Below are positions 7,675 through 15,695 of a stretch of DNA of 64,000 nucleotides, piece by piece. The stretch spans positions 1-64,000 of the forward strand of contig NZ_PYFX01000019.1 in assembly GCF_003020115.1 (NCBI RefSeq), in the 5' to 3' direction. The position numbers and the translations under genes are program-made. This DNA is from Bradyrhizobium sp. MOS002. GTDB lineage: Bacteria > Pseudomonadota > Alphaproteobacteria > Rhizobiales > Xanthobacteraceae. Below the pieces are notes generated by a model, which was given only the letters and a program-made list of their open reading frames with translations, ran no database searches and was not told where the DNA came from. The stretch's first letter is position 1. The number at the start of each line of letters is the position of its first letter.

Positions 7675-9402
7675 TCAGCCCTGCCTTCCGGCTGCTGCGG
7701 CGCTTGGCATCGCCGCGATCCGTGGACCAGTCGCATTCATCAGCTTGGCGAGCACCTCGTCGCGCGCACCAAACATCGACACCCGCCCCATAGCGAGAAC
7801 CAATAGCTTGTCGACAGCAGCCAGCATCGCGGTTTTGTGCGAAATCACGACGACGGTGCAGCCGGCGCGCTTCATTGAGAGGATCGCGTCCATCAGAGCG
7901 ATCTCTCCTTCCGAATCCAGGCTCGCATTGGGCTCATCGAGCACAACCAGCGCTGGCTTGCCGTACAGCGCCCGCGCTAGACCGATGCGCTGACGCTGCC
8001 CGCCTGATAGAGCCAATCCGCCCTCACCGATCTGCGTGTTGTATCCGTCGGGGAGGTTCTGAATCAGTTTGTGCACACCAGCCATTTCAGACGCTGCAAA
8101 TAGCTTCTCTTCATCCGGATCACCAAATCTTGCAATGTTTTCTGCAACTGTCCCGGCAAGCAATTCAACGTCTTGAGGTAGATAGCCGAGGTATGGCCCA
8201 AGTTGCTCACGGTTCCAATGAGCCAGCTCCGATCCGTCGATTCGAATCTTGCCAACGGCAGCTCTCCACACGCCCACCATCGCACGAGCCAAGCTCGACT
8301 TACCTGCCGCGCTCGGACCAATAATACCTAGGACTTCACCCGGCTGCAGCGCGAACGAGACCTCACGAATAACAGGTTCCTTACCTCCCGGCGGAACGAC
8401 AATGATGTTTTCCACCGAGATCGCGCCTTGAGGTGCTCTCAATGCAACTTTGTCCGGCTCCACGGGTAAGATGCTGACAAGGTTACGAATGCGATCGTAG
8501 GCAGATCGCGCCGCCAGAAAACCTTTCCACTGCGAGACAGCAATTTCGACCGGCGAAAGTGCCCGCCCCATGATGATGGAGGCGGCAACCATGGCACCCG
8601 CCGAGGTCTCTTGGTTGACGGTCAGGTAGGCTCCGACACCAAGTATTGCAACCTGCAAAAACGCCCGGACAAACTTACTAATCGCGACCAGGATCCCTGC
8701 TCGGTCGCTCGCCTTCGCCTGCAACTGCAATCCTTGCTCGTGGCGTTCCGACCAACGCTCGCGCAAGCCCCGCAGCATTCCCATAGCATAAAGAACGTCC
8801 GCATTGCGGAAGGTGGCCGAAGCATAGGAGTTGGCAACGACCGAACTGCGGGAGGCTTCCTTGAGTTCGTTGCGCGTTAGTAATTCATTAGCCAACGCCA
8901 ACGAGAATATCAGTATGGCACCGACGCCGGCCACATAGCCGAACCAGGGATGCATGATGAAGCATCCAAGCACAAACACTGGAACCCACGGCGCATCGCA
9001 GAATGCGATCAGCCCACTGCCGGTCAGGAACTCCCTGATCGTGTCGGCGTCCCGCAGGACCTGGACATGGCCGGCACCCGGTTGGGCCAGGCTGCCGCGC
9101 AGCACGGTATCGAATAGTGGAGCTTTCGCCCGGTCGGCAAACAGCAGACCAAGCCGCACCAAGATGGACGAACGAATTTTCTCGAGCAGCGAGTAGACGA
9201 TCAAGAGAAACGCCGCGATGATTGTAAGCGCGACCAAGGTTCCTATGTTGCGACTGCCAAGAACCCTGTCATACACTTGGAGCATGTACAGCGGTCCGAC
9301 AAAGGCCAGCAGGTTGATGAAGAAGCTGAAGACGATCGCCGTCGCAAAGCCCGGGCGAATGGCGCGGAAAGCGTCAGTTAGAAAACTTGGGTGTTTCGAC
9401 AT
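7675..9402 (-). CDS. Type I secretion ABC transporter, permease/ATPase (PrtD type)
   Basis: A 575-residue half-transporter with fused membrane and ATPase parts. The membrane domain covers about residues 20-300 with six hydrophobic segments (e.g. AIVFSFFINLLAFVGPLYML). The ATPase has Walker A GPSAAGKSS (about 362-370), signature LSGGQRQRIGLARAL (465 onward), and Walker B ALVVLDEPNASLD (484 onward). There is no N-terminal peptidase C39 domain, so cargo is probably exported uncut through a C-terminal signal. ATP hydrolysis drives export of an unfolded protein in one step across both membranes. It is followed by the adaptor gene and preceded by the gene for the 494-residue protein. Confidence 0.94.
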   Translation of the reverse strand: MSKHPSFLTDAFRAIRPGFATAIVFSFFINLLAFVGPLYMLQVYDRVLGSRNIGTLVALTIIAAFLLIVYSLLEKIRSSILVRLGLLFADRAKAPLFDTVLRGSLAQPGAGHVQVLRDADTIREFLTGSGLIAFCDAPWVPVFVLGCFIMHPWFGYVAGVGAILIFSLALANELLTRNELKEASRSSVVANSYASATFRNADVLYAMGMLRGLRERWSERHEQGLQLQAKASDRAGILVAISKFVRAFLQVAILGVGAYLTVNQETSAGAMVAASIIMGRALSPVEIAVSQWKGFLAARSAYDRIRNLVSILPVEPDKVALRAPQGAISVENIIVVPPGGKEPVIREVSFALQPGEVLGIIGPSAAGKSSLARAMVGVWRAAVGKIRIDGSELAHWNREQLGPYLGYLPQDVELLAGTVAENIARFGDPDEEKLFAASEMAGVHKLIQNLPDGYNTQIGEGGLALSGGQRQRIGLARALYGKPALVVLDEPNASLDSEGEIALMDAILSMKRAGCTVVVISHKTAMLAAVDKLLVLAMGRVSMFGARDEVLAKLMNATGPRIAAMPSAAAAGRQG

Positions 9403-9556
9403 ACTTTAGCTTCCCGCAAAAGAATTACTAACGCCGCCTCACGCAACCTCGCCAGCCAGCAATTGGCTGTGTATCGAACAAGCACTTTCCCCGACGCGGC
9501 AACGCCACATCCCTCTTCATATCAGAGAACCGTTAAGCAATGGCTGACTGCCGGCA

Positions 9557-11041
9557 TCACACTAGGCCAGCATGGACCGCCTGCCCTAGGATGCTAATGG
9601 TTGAGCCGTCAGGCATCCGCCACGTCTCAAGCCCAAACTGGTTGGACGTATAGTGCGACAGGGTTGTGTCGACGATCAGAATGTCCGTTCCAAACGTCTC
9701 AATCTTCCACTCAGCGGTATGGTTTATAAACGCCTCGACCGCGTGTTCGGCGGCAGCATCGAAATTATGCGTCGAACCGGTCACGTTCCACACGCCGCTC
9801 GTCACGTCACTCGTAGCGGTGGCCTTAACCACCATTGGGTCGATGTTCACCTCCTGGCCGGATTGGCCCGTCGGGGCGAATTGGGCAAATGTCGCCTGGA
9901 GGGCGTCAGGAAGGCTTCCGGCAGTGAGCGCAACCAGATGTACACTTTGCAGGTCGATGTGGAGACCCTCGTACACGCCATTCATGACGCTAATGGCATC
10001 GGATGTACCGCCAAGTTGCAACGAAGCAACCGCTCCCGAAGATCCGTGGGCGCTCATCGAAGCTTGCGACACGCCAACCTCGGTCGGCTGTTTCATGGCC
10101 TCGGCGAACGCTAAAGTCTGAGCAGCGGTCTGGATCTGTTCGCTCCGTTCTACGTCGCCCCGCCAGTCGTTCGCGTGCCCCTCAACGCCTGGTCGGAGTG
10201 AATTCAGCGCGGTGGTCTCGTCGCCGACGGAACGTGACGAAGGGGAGTGATCCGTTGCCAAGTTCAGGTTAGTAAATTCTGTAGTGGTTGCGCTCGCCTG
10301 CGCGTCCGCTTGCTTCTCCACACCACCGGAAAGACCGTTGTGGGTAGCCTTTTCGAACGGGTCAGTGCCCAGAGCAGCCGTGTCGAATGCGCCGTCCGTG
10401 GCTGCATGCCTTGCCACCGAGGCTTCATGTGTCCAATGATCGCCGAGAACGCTCCCCTCCTCCAGCACAGCTAGCTCTGCAAGCTTATACAAGGAATCTG
10501 CGGCGAAGGTGTCCCAAACGGCGGCAACAACCAGAGCAGAAAGGGTCGTAAAACTATGCCCGTTGAAGAAAGAGCCAAATATCTTTTCGCCGCTTCGATT
10601 GGCGTCATCGGGTGCCGAACTTACTTCCGCGCTCTTGACGTAACCCGTCACGACCAGAGCTGCCAGAAGCGCTGCAGGATGCAAGAAAACGGTGGATCGG
10701 CGCGAATTCGCCTTGGGCAGGATGTAGGGATGATCGTGCAAAAGCTCGCGGACCAGCCCGTTGAATTCCCGTCCACGGAACACACGATCGGTCAAATTCG
10801 ATACGATCACGTACTCGCCGTCAATGCGCGCAAAGTGGACGATCACTTCATCATTATCTTGACGGCAAAAGACAAACCACGGGTCGCCCTCATCAGACAG
10901 GCCGCGATCAGTGCAAATTGAAATGCCCGAATTCACCAGCGCAGCTTCGACGCGATAAAACTCCGCGAGCTCTTGCTGACTCCAGTCCCCTGCAACCCTC
11001 TGGGGACGAAAAAAAGAAAGAACCTGTTGTCCTTGCAACAT
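9557..11041 (-). CDS. 494-residue protein of unknown function linked to type I secretion
   Basis: A large unrecognised protein. Residues 1 to about 100 form a compact, probably folded domain (WSQQELAEFYRVEAALV, DPWFVFCRQDNDEVIVHFAR, EYVIVSNLTDRVFRGREF). Two moderately hydrophobic stretches follow (AALLAALVVTGYV and LSALVVAAVWDTFAA), then about 200 residues of low-complexity Ala/Thr/Ser/His-rich sequence, and a C-terminal part with regular beta-like pattern (TDILIVDTTLSHYTSN, ETWRMPDGSTISILGQAV). That C terminus is of a kind seen in large secreted proteins. ATG 11039-11041 is taken as start; TTG 11053 is possible and no clear ribosome site is visible. It lies upstream of and in line with the exporter genes (155-base gap). 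Cargo, or a membrane-anchored partner of secretion, are both possible. Confidence 0.7.
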   Translation of the reverse strand: MLQGQQVLSFFRPQRVAGDWSQQELAEFYRVEAALVNSGISICTDRGLSDEGDPWFVFCRQDNDEVIVHFARIDGEYVIVSNLTDRVFRGREFNGLVRELLHDHPYILPKANSRRSTVFLHPAALLAALVVTGYVKSAEVSSAPDDANRSGEKIFGSFFNGHSFTTLSALVVAAVWDTFAADSLYKLAELAVLEEGSVLGDHWTHEASVARHAATDGAFDTAALGTDPFEKATHNGLSGGVEKQADAQASATTTEFTNLNLATDHSPSSRSVGDETTALNSLRPGVEGHANDWRGDVERSEQIQTAAQTLAFAEAMKQPTEVGVSQASMSAHGSSGAVASLQLGGTSDAISVMNGVYEGLHIDLQSVHLVALTAGSLPDALQATFAQFAPTGQSGQEVNIDPMVVKATATSDVTSGVWNVTGSTHNFDAAAEHAVEAFINHTAEWKIETFGTDILIVDTTLSHYTSNQFGLETWRMPDGSTISILGQAVHAGLV

Positions 11042-11198
11042 CACGATACCCAACGGTAATTCACAGCATCAAAAAATGATTTGCGAACCCAAAAAGAGTC
11101 TGGAATTCGCGGAGCAGCAAGCGCTACTCGAAGGCTGGTGCAATCACGGCCCGTCGTCGTTTTATTTTAGGAGGTCTATTCTGAAATTAGTCGTTCGA

Positions 11199-11507
11199 TC
11201 AGCCGTTTTCGTTCGCCCCGAACAGAATCGTATATGTTACGGGATCATAATACCGCAACAAGTTCCTGACAAACACATCTGCTTTCACCCCTAGAACATC
11301 CGCCCATACAAGGTAGCGGTCAGGCGGGATCCGGCCTCGCCCGGATTCAAGCTGAGAAATGAAAGTGTAGTAGCTGCCACCGACCTTTTCGGCCATCTGC
11401 CGCTGAGACAATCCACGCTTCTCGCGTAGGTCCTTTAGATAAAGCCCCGCCTCCCGGCGAAGCTCTGCAACTTCTGGAGAGGATAGCTTTTGCTGGTTTG
11501 AATACAT
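11199..11507 (-). CDS. XRE-family HTH transcriptional regulator (copy 2 of a paralogous pair)
   Basis: A 102-residue regulator. The XRE helix-turn-helix is at about residues 24-78: KDLREKRGLSQRQMAEKVGG, then YTFISQLESGRGRIPPDRY. The C-terminal part (WADVLGVKADVFVRNLLRYY, DPVTYTILFG) parallels the paralogue at 4198-4521. The gene is first in line with the 494-residue protein, exporter and adaptor on the minus strand, with about 160 bases before the next gene. A conserved 19-bp motif lies 71 bases upstream of its ATG. It probably controls the secretion genes and perhaps itself; this is inferred from position. Confidence 0.8.
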   Translation of the reverse strand: MYSNQQKLSSPEVAELRREAGLYLKDLREKRGLSQRQMAEKVGGSYYTFISQLESGRGRIPPDRYLVWADVLGVKADVFVRNLLRYYDPVTYTILFGANENG

Positions 11508-11577
11508 CTGATCACCGCCAAATGGCGCCCTCCAGAAATACGCAGAAATTCACTGCCGTGCCAATAGTTAGGACTTT

Positions 11578-11596
11578 GTATAGTATACTTGATACC
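11578..11596. promoter_or_regulatory. Conserved 19-bp motif, copy 2 (possible XRE operator)
   Basis: GTATAGTATACTTGATACC, 17 of 19 positions identical to 4700-4718. It contains a perfect small palindrome GTATA-G-TATAC and a second pair GTAT/ATAC five bases apart, the sort of symmetric arrangement XRE dimers bind. It lies 71 bases upstream of the XRE gene at 11199-11507 and about 200 bases before the plus-strand gene at 11796. Confidence 0.5.
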
Positions 11597-11795
11597 CCTT
11601 GTCTATGCACTACCCGTCTTCGGGACGACCAAGGCTCGCAGGTGCCGCAATTTCGATTGACCGCAAGCCCTGCCGGGGCTTAGTCGAGCCACCGGATGGA
11701 GACGACTTTGGTTGCAATCATCACGAGCAAGACCGGTCAGACTCGCGCGATCAGAGCTCAATTCAATCTGCTACCTGACGGCATGAAAGAAACGT

Positions 11796-12683
11796 ATGCA
11801 AAGCTTGGTCATTGGCGCCACGGGAATAGTGGGCTCACTGATAGTCGAGAAACTGGCGCAAATGGGCGAACGGCCATATGCACTCTCGAGGCGTCCGCAA
11901 AACTCTCGTGACGGCATCACATGGATTGAAGGCGATCTGGATAGGCCGGACTCTTTGTCCCTTCCCTCATGCGACGTCATCTATTCGACCGTTCATCCAG
12001 CCCTCTTGTCAAAAGTGCTTCGCGGTCTGGATTTGCCCCACACCAGGCGCATCGTATTCTTCACGTCCACAAGCATTCTGACAAAGTTGAATTCAGATGA
12101 CGTCGCGGAGCGCGCAAATGTGCGCAAGCTCGCGGACGGTGAATATCGTCTCCAGACAATTTGCGAAGAGCTCAAAATCGGCTGGACTGTTTTACGTCCC
12201 ACTCTCATCTATGCTGAAGAAAAAGATGCGAACTTGACCCGGGTCGCGAATTTTATACGTCGGTTTGGCTTCTTTCCTCTCGCCGGCTCGGGAAACGGTC
12301 GCCGTCAACCCGTTAGCGCACAAGATCTTGCGCTGGGCGCCGTCCTCGCTGCATCGATGCAGCAAACGTCAAATAGAACCTACGCCGTTCCCGGAGCAGA
12401 AATTGTAAGCTACCGCGAAATGATCGGTCGGGTTTTTGACAGTTTGGGACGCCGCCGCTTGATCTTACCCGTTCCTCAGCTTGTTTGGAGACTTGGATAC
12501 AAGGCGTTGCAGCGATTCTTCCCCGGCACAAATGCAAACATGGGCAGTCGAATGTCAAAAGACATGGTTTTCGACGGCTCGCTTGCGGCGAGAGACTTCG
12601 GCTGGAATCCCAGGCCTTTTCGGCCCAAATTTGCTCCTCAGATTTCGTCTCACTCAACGAAGGGCGCGCCCTTTCACCGTTGA
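11796..12683 (+). CDS. NAD(P)-binding protein, atypical short-chain dehydrogenase / NmrA-like epimerase
   Basis: A 295-residue Rossmann-fold protein. The dinucleotide-binding motif is GATGIVG at residues 7-13, followed by a typical strand-end acidic region (IEGDLD). A further 'VLRPTLIYA' strand near residue 135 and LAGSGNGRRQPVSAQDLALG correspond to the usual pattern of extended/atypical SDR proteins in which 'RP..IYG' and 'P.HV.D.A' recur. The classic YxxxK is replaced by an unclear position, so it may be a sensor or isomerase-like member. It is divergent from the XRE regulator at 11199-11507. GC content is closer to the island than to the core. Substrate unknown. Confidence 0.7.
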   Translation: MQSLVIGATGIVGSLIVEKLAQMGERPYALSRRPQNSRDGITWIEGDLDRPDSLSLPSCDVIYSTVHPALLSKVLRGLDLPHTRRIVFFTSTSILTKLNSDDVAERANVRKLADGEYRLQTICEELKIGWTVLRPTLIYAEEKDANLTRVANFIRRFGFFPLAGSGNGRRQPVSAQDLALGAVLAASMQQTSNRTYAVPGAEIVSYREMIGRVFDSLGRRRLILPVPQLVWRLGYKALQRFFPGTNANMGSRMSKDMVFDGSLAARDFGWNPRPFRPKFAPQISSHSTKGAPFHR

Positions 12684-13358
12684 GCTCCGTACAAAGGATT
12701 GGTGCTAAAAGAGAACAGCTTAGGTTCGAGGCTGTTGAACGAGCTTACGAACGAACTCGCCGGGCACCGACCAAGGCGCGAGTAGAAGTCGTCTTCTCGT
12801 GCTACCGGTTTGCCAACTCAGTCAGCTACTTCATCACCGCTGTTTTTTCGTCGTGCCCCCGCTATACGGACTGAGCGTCCGAACCGCGATAGGAAATCTC
12901 AGTTTCCAAGTCGGCTCCCGACCGCATCGAAGTTCGCCTAAAATCGGAAAGGGAGACTTCCTGCGTGTGACTATCGGTCAAGCACTGGAATTTTGCTCCA
13001 TCCGTAGCACAGCGGACCAAGCGCATCTTTCGCCCGCAAGCCAGGCAATCTGGAAAAGGCGCGATTGATATCGTTCTCATGTCATGCCTACGCCTACCGG
13101 GCGCAGCAGTGTCCCTTGCGGCTCAAATCCTACGAGACTTCAGTTCTACAAAGGTTGCAGGCGCTGTCAATTAAAGTTCACATTTCCCCGATTTTCGCCG
13201 GAAGAGACCTGTGGACGCCGTTGTTCAGATCCGGACTTTTGTGGCCCGGAATCTGTGCCCGTACCGATCCATGAATTCGCTCCGCGTGAGATCGGCGGAC
13301 TTGCTGGATGCGCCTTCCTCTTTATGGTGTATCGAAATCATCTTTGGAGCGTTTCCAT
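12684..13358. other. Stretch with only one weak small gene
   Basis: Between the Rossmann protein and the CoA-transferase gene I can support only the weak small frame at 12862-13080. A plus-strand frame at 13084-13413 has a cluster of cysteines (CRRC, CGRRC, DFC) but no supporting start site or family and is not called. Confidence 0.35.
12862..13080 (-). CDS. Small hypothetical protein with a CxxC pair
   Basis: A 72-residue frame beginning MRTISIAPFPDCLACGRKMR and continuing LVRCATDGAKFQCLTDSHTQ. The order CLAC ... C ... C resembles the small zinc-ribbon hypothetical proteins common in Bradyrhizobium, in which a 'CP.CG..M.L' start is followed by a second cysteine pair, although here the second pair is imperfect. 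AGG is eight bases before the ATG. No membrane segment. Function unknown and the gene may be non-functional. Confidence 0.4.
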   Translation of the reverse strand: MRTISIAPFPDCLACGRKMRLVRCATDGAKFQCLTDSHTQEVSLSDFRRTSMRSGADLETEISYRGSDAQSV

Positions 13359-14552
13359 ATGCCTTTTCCACATGCCTCACAGGCGCTGTCGCGCTTTACT
13401 GTACTGGACCTGACCCGCGTCCGGTCAGGGCCAACCTGCGTACGACAGCTGGCGGACTGGGGCGCCAAGGTCATCAAGATCGACGCTCTGGTCGAGGATG
13501 CGGGCGGCGAACAGCCAGGAGGGCCGCGCCACGGCGCGGACTTCCAGAACCTGCACCGCAACAAGCGAGCGATGACCCTCAACCTCAAAGACCCAAGGGG
13601 ACTCGAGGTGTTCAAGCGGCTCGCGGGCAAGGCCGATGTTGTCGTGGAGAACTTTCGCCCTGATGTGAAGAAAAAACTCGGTATCGACTATGACAGTCTG
13701 CGACAACTGAATCCGCGACTTGTGTATGGCAGCATCTCCGGCTTTGGCCAGGACGGGCCGTATCACAAGCGGCCGGGCTTCGACCAGATCGCACAAGGTA
13801 TGGGCGGGCTGATGTCAATCACAGGCGCGCCGGGCGAAGGGCCGATGCGGGTCGGCATTCCGGTCGCCGACCTCACCGCCGGTCTATTCTGTGCCATGGG
13901 CATCCTCACCGCACTGCTGGAACGCGAGGTCTCGGGCAAGGGCCAGTGGGTGCAGACCTCGCTGCTGCAGGCCCAGATCTTCATGCTCGACTTCCAGGCC
14001 GCACGCTGGCTGATGGAGAAGGAAGTGGCAAAGCAGGCCGGCAACAACCACCCGACCAGCATTCCGACCGGCGTGTTCAAGACCTCGGACGGCTACATCA
14101 ACATTGCTACTACGGGCGGCCGGATCTGGGAGCGCTGCGCGCAGGCGATCGGCGCACCGGAACTCTACAGCCATCCCGACTATCTGACCGCTCCGGCCCG
14201 CTCCAAGAACCGCGACGCGCTCAATGCCGAGATCGAGAAGCGTACCTTGACGAAGTCCACCGAGACCTGGGTCCGCGAACTCAACGAGGCCGGCGTGCCC
14301 TGCGGGCCGATCTACGCCATCGACCAGATGTTCGAAGACGAGCAGGTCAAGCATCTCGGCATCGCGCAGGAGGTGCCGAATGACGAGGCGCGCGACATTC
14401 GTCTGGTCGGCCAGCCCGTGACGCTGTCGCGCACACCAAGCCGGATGGTGGCGCGGCCACCCGAATTCGGTGAGCACACCGACCAAGTGCTCGCCGAATT
14501 CGGTTTCGATCAAGAAGAAATTGTAGCTCTCAAGGCGGCGAGGATAGTGTGA
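13359..14552 (+). CDS. CaiB/BaiF family (class III) CoA-transferase
   Basis: A 397-residue enzyme of the formyl-CoA transferase type. The N-terminal RFTVLDLTRVRSGPTCVRQL and ADWGAKVIKID are the family's first strand and turn. The catalytic aspartate is in PGFDQIAQGMGGLMSITG. Family enzymes move CoA between carboxylic acids through a mixed anhydride with this Asp. ATG 13359 is used because GGAG lies nine bases upstream. The gene is GC-rich, with codon use like the core half of the window, while both sides are island-like, so it may be a catabolic gene carried with the island or a core gene left between insertions. Substrate unknown. Confidence 0.9.
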   Translation: MPFPHASQALSRFTVLDLTRVRSGPTCVRQLADWGAKVIKIDALVEDAGGEQPGGPRHGADFQNLHRNKRAMTLNLKDPRGLEVFKRLAGKADVVVENFRPDVKKKLGIDYDSLRQLNPRLVYGSISGFGQDGPYHKRPGFDQIAQGMGGLMSITGAPGEGPMRVGIPVADLTAGLFCAMGILTALLEREVSGKGQWVQTSLLQAQIFMLDFQAARWLMEKEVAKQAGNNHPTSIPTGVFKTSDGYINIATTGGRIWERCAQAIGAPELYSHPDYLTAPARSKNRDALNAEIEKRTLTKSTETWVRELNEAGVPCGPIYAIDQMFEDEQVKHLGIAQEVPNDEARDIRLVGQPVTLSRTPSRMVARPPEFGEHTDQVLAEFGFDQEEIVALKAARIV

Positions 14553-14616
14553 GCTTCAAACAAGTTCGACGGTAGCGACCGAACAGAATGAATCAAGAGC
14601 GTTCGGTGTCCGTTCG

Positions 14617-14841
14617 CTAGCGCGGTGCTTTGTCGCCTGCGCGGAGATCAGCTGACGGAGGGCGAGCCGCCGGCACTCGGGTTGGCGGCGGCTCATTGAG
14701 GTCGCGAGCCCACGGGGCGCTGGTCCGAACTGCGGCGTCTGATGAAGTCGGCTGGGAGCTCACGCAAGATGCGACAGAAAGGCTAACCAAGAAGGCCAAG
14801 GCTGCGCCCGCTGATCTCTTCTCGTTCATAGTCATGGACAT
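14617..14841 (-). CDS. Small putative lipoprotein
   Basis: A 74-residue frame. The N terminus MNEKRSAGAALAFLVSLSVA is a signal peptide with a basic n-region and a hydrophobic core, followed by a lipobox-like VASC (cysteine near residue 26). The mature part is short, proline-rich and disordered (EPPPTRVPAARPPSADLR). Processing by signal peptidase II would give a membrane-anchored peptide of about 48 residues. Three ATGs (14841, 14835, 14829) are possible and no ideal ribosome site is seen. Function unknown. Confidence 0.45.
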   Translation of the reverse strand: MSMTMNEKRSAGAALAFLVSLSVASCVSSQPTSSDAAVRTSAPWARDLNEPPPTRVPAARPPSADLRAGDKAPR

Positions 14842-15515
14842 CCACTCGTCAGTTGGTCGAAATTCCTCCTGCGATGTTCCATCCTATCTGAGGCGCGTGC
14901 TGAGTGAAAGCGCATCGCCTCGATGGCAACATCGACACAGGTCGGCGGCGCAACTAATGTCGCTCCGTTTCATACCCTTAGGTGAGAACTCATTATGTGA
15001 CGTCTGATTGTATGATTAGATCGCGCGTCTGACCTGCCGCTCTGGGGACGGCCGCTCATCCGACTCGCCCCGGCATCGGAAACCGGCAAATTGCAGTCCG
15101 CTGCATCGTACGGCGGAAGTTGTGGCCGATTGCTGAGAGCACGACGTTGGCGGCGTGGCCGGCGCGGCCTTTGAGGCAGCAGCGGCGAAGGTGACCTTCG
15201 GCCTTCACGTGTCCGATGATGGTTCGATGGCGGAGCGGCGCCGCAGCTCGCGCCGTCGCGTTTGCACCACACTCCGGTGGGTCTGCCATTTGGATTGGCT
15301 CACTTACAAACTGGTCATGGCCCTGTGAGCAGAACCATGGGCAGATCATCGGCCAATTACCACACCTCCGGTTCTCCAAGAACAGCGAGCCTTGCGATGC
15401 TTCTACTGGCAAGACCGACCTGGTCTTCTGTGCGACAAATCGCAAAAACCTTGGTAGAATAATGAACTTGAGAAGACCATCGCCGACACATAGTCGAGCT
15501 TGGCATTACTGCTCA
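14842..15515. other. Intergenic region with a transposase remnant
   Basis: Apart from the IS5-type remnant at 15110-15240 nothing is recognised between the small lipoprotein gene and the left end of the IS21 element. Confidence 0.4.
15110..15240 (-). pseudogene. C-terminal remnant of an IS5-family transposase
   Basis: The minus strand carries RTIIGHVKAEGHLRRCCLKG then AANVVLSAIGHNFRR. This is the end of IS5-type transposases, in which 'IEPVIGHLKAE....R..LKG..GDA.NA.L.A.GYNFR' includes the last catalytic glutamate (here KAEG). The remainder upstream is missing or scrambled and no inverted repeats are visible. It is a decayed mobile element. Confidence 0.6.
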
Positions 15516-15613
15516 TGATGCGGAATCCGGGCAAAGCGGCCACCGATTCCGACGGAAGGCGGCCACCGATTCTGATCGAAAGCGGCCACCCGATCCGAAC
15601 GAATGCGGCCACC
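15516..15613. repeat. Left terminal repeats of the IS21 element
   Basis: Four copies of GCGGCCACC begin at 15536, 15559, 15582 and 15605, an exact 23-bp period, each followed by a variable GATTCCGA-like part. Together with the outermost TGATGCGGAATCCGGG they form the usual multiple transposase-binding sites at an IS21 end. Confidence 0.85.
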
Positions 15614-15695
15614 CTGTTGATAGGGTGAGACGGGGGGCGTTGTCGGCAATCGGGGCAAGGTCCCTCCTTTTGCGGTTGACGCAATGGGAGGTACG

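Noticed and set aside
13084..13413. Cysteine-containing plus-strand frame before the CoA transferase
   Set aside because: No start site and no family; the 3' part overlaps the transferase gene in another frame.
15536..15613. 23-bp periodic repeats as a CRISPR or iteron array
   Set aside because: They lie at the end of an IS21 element and have inverted counterparts at the other end, as expected for transposase sites.
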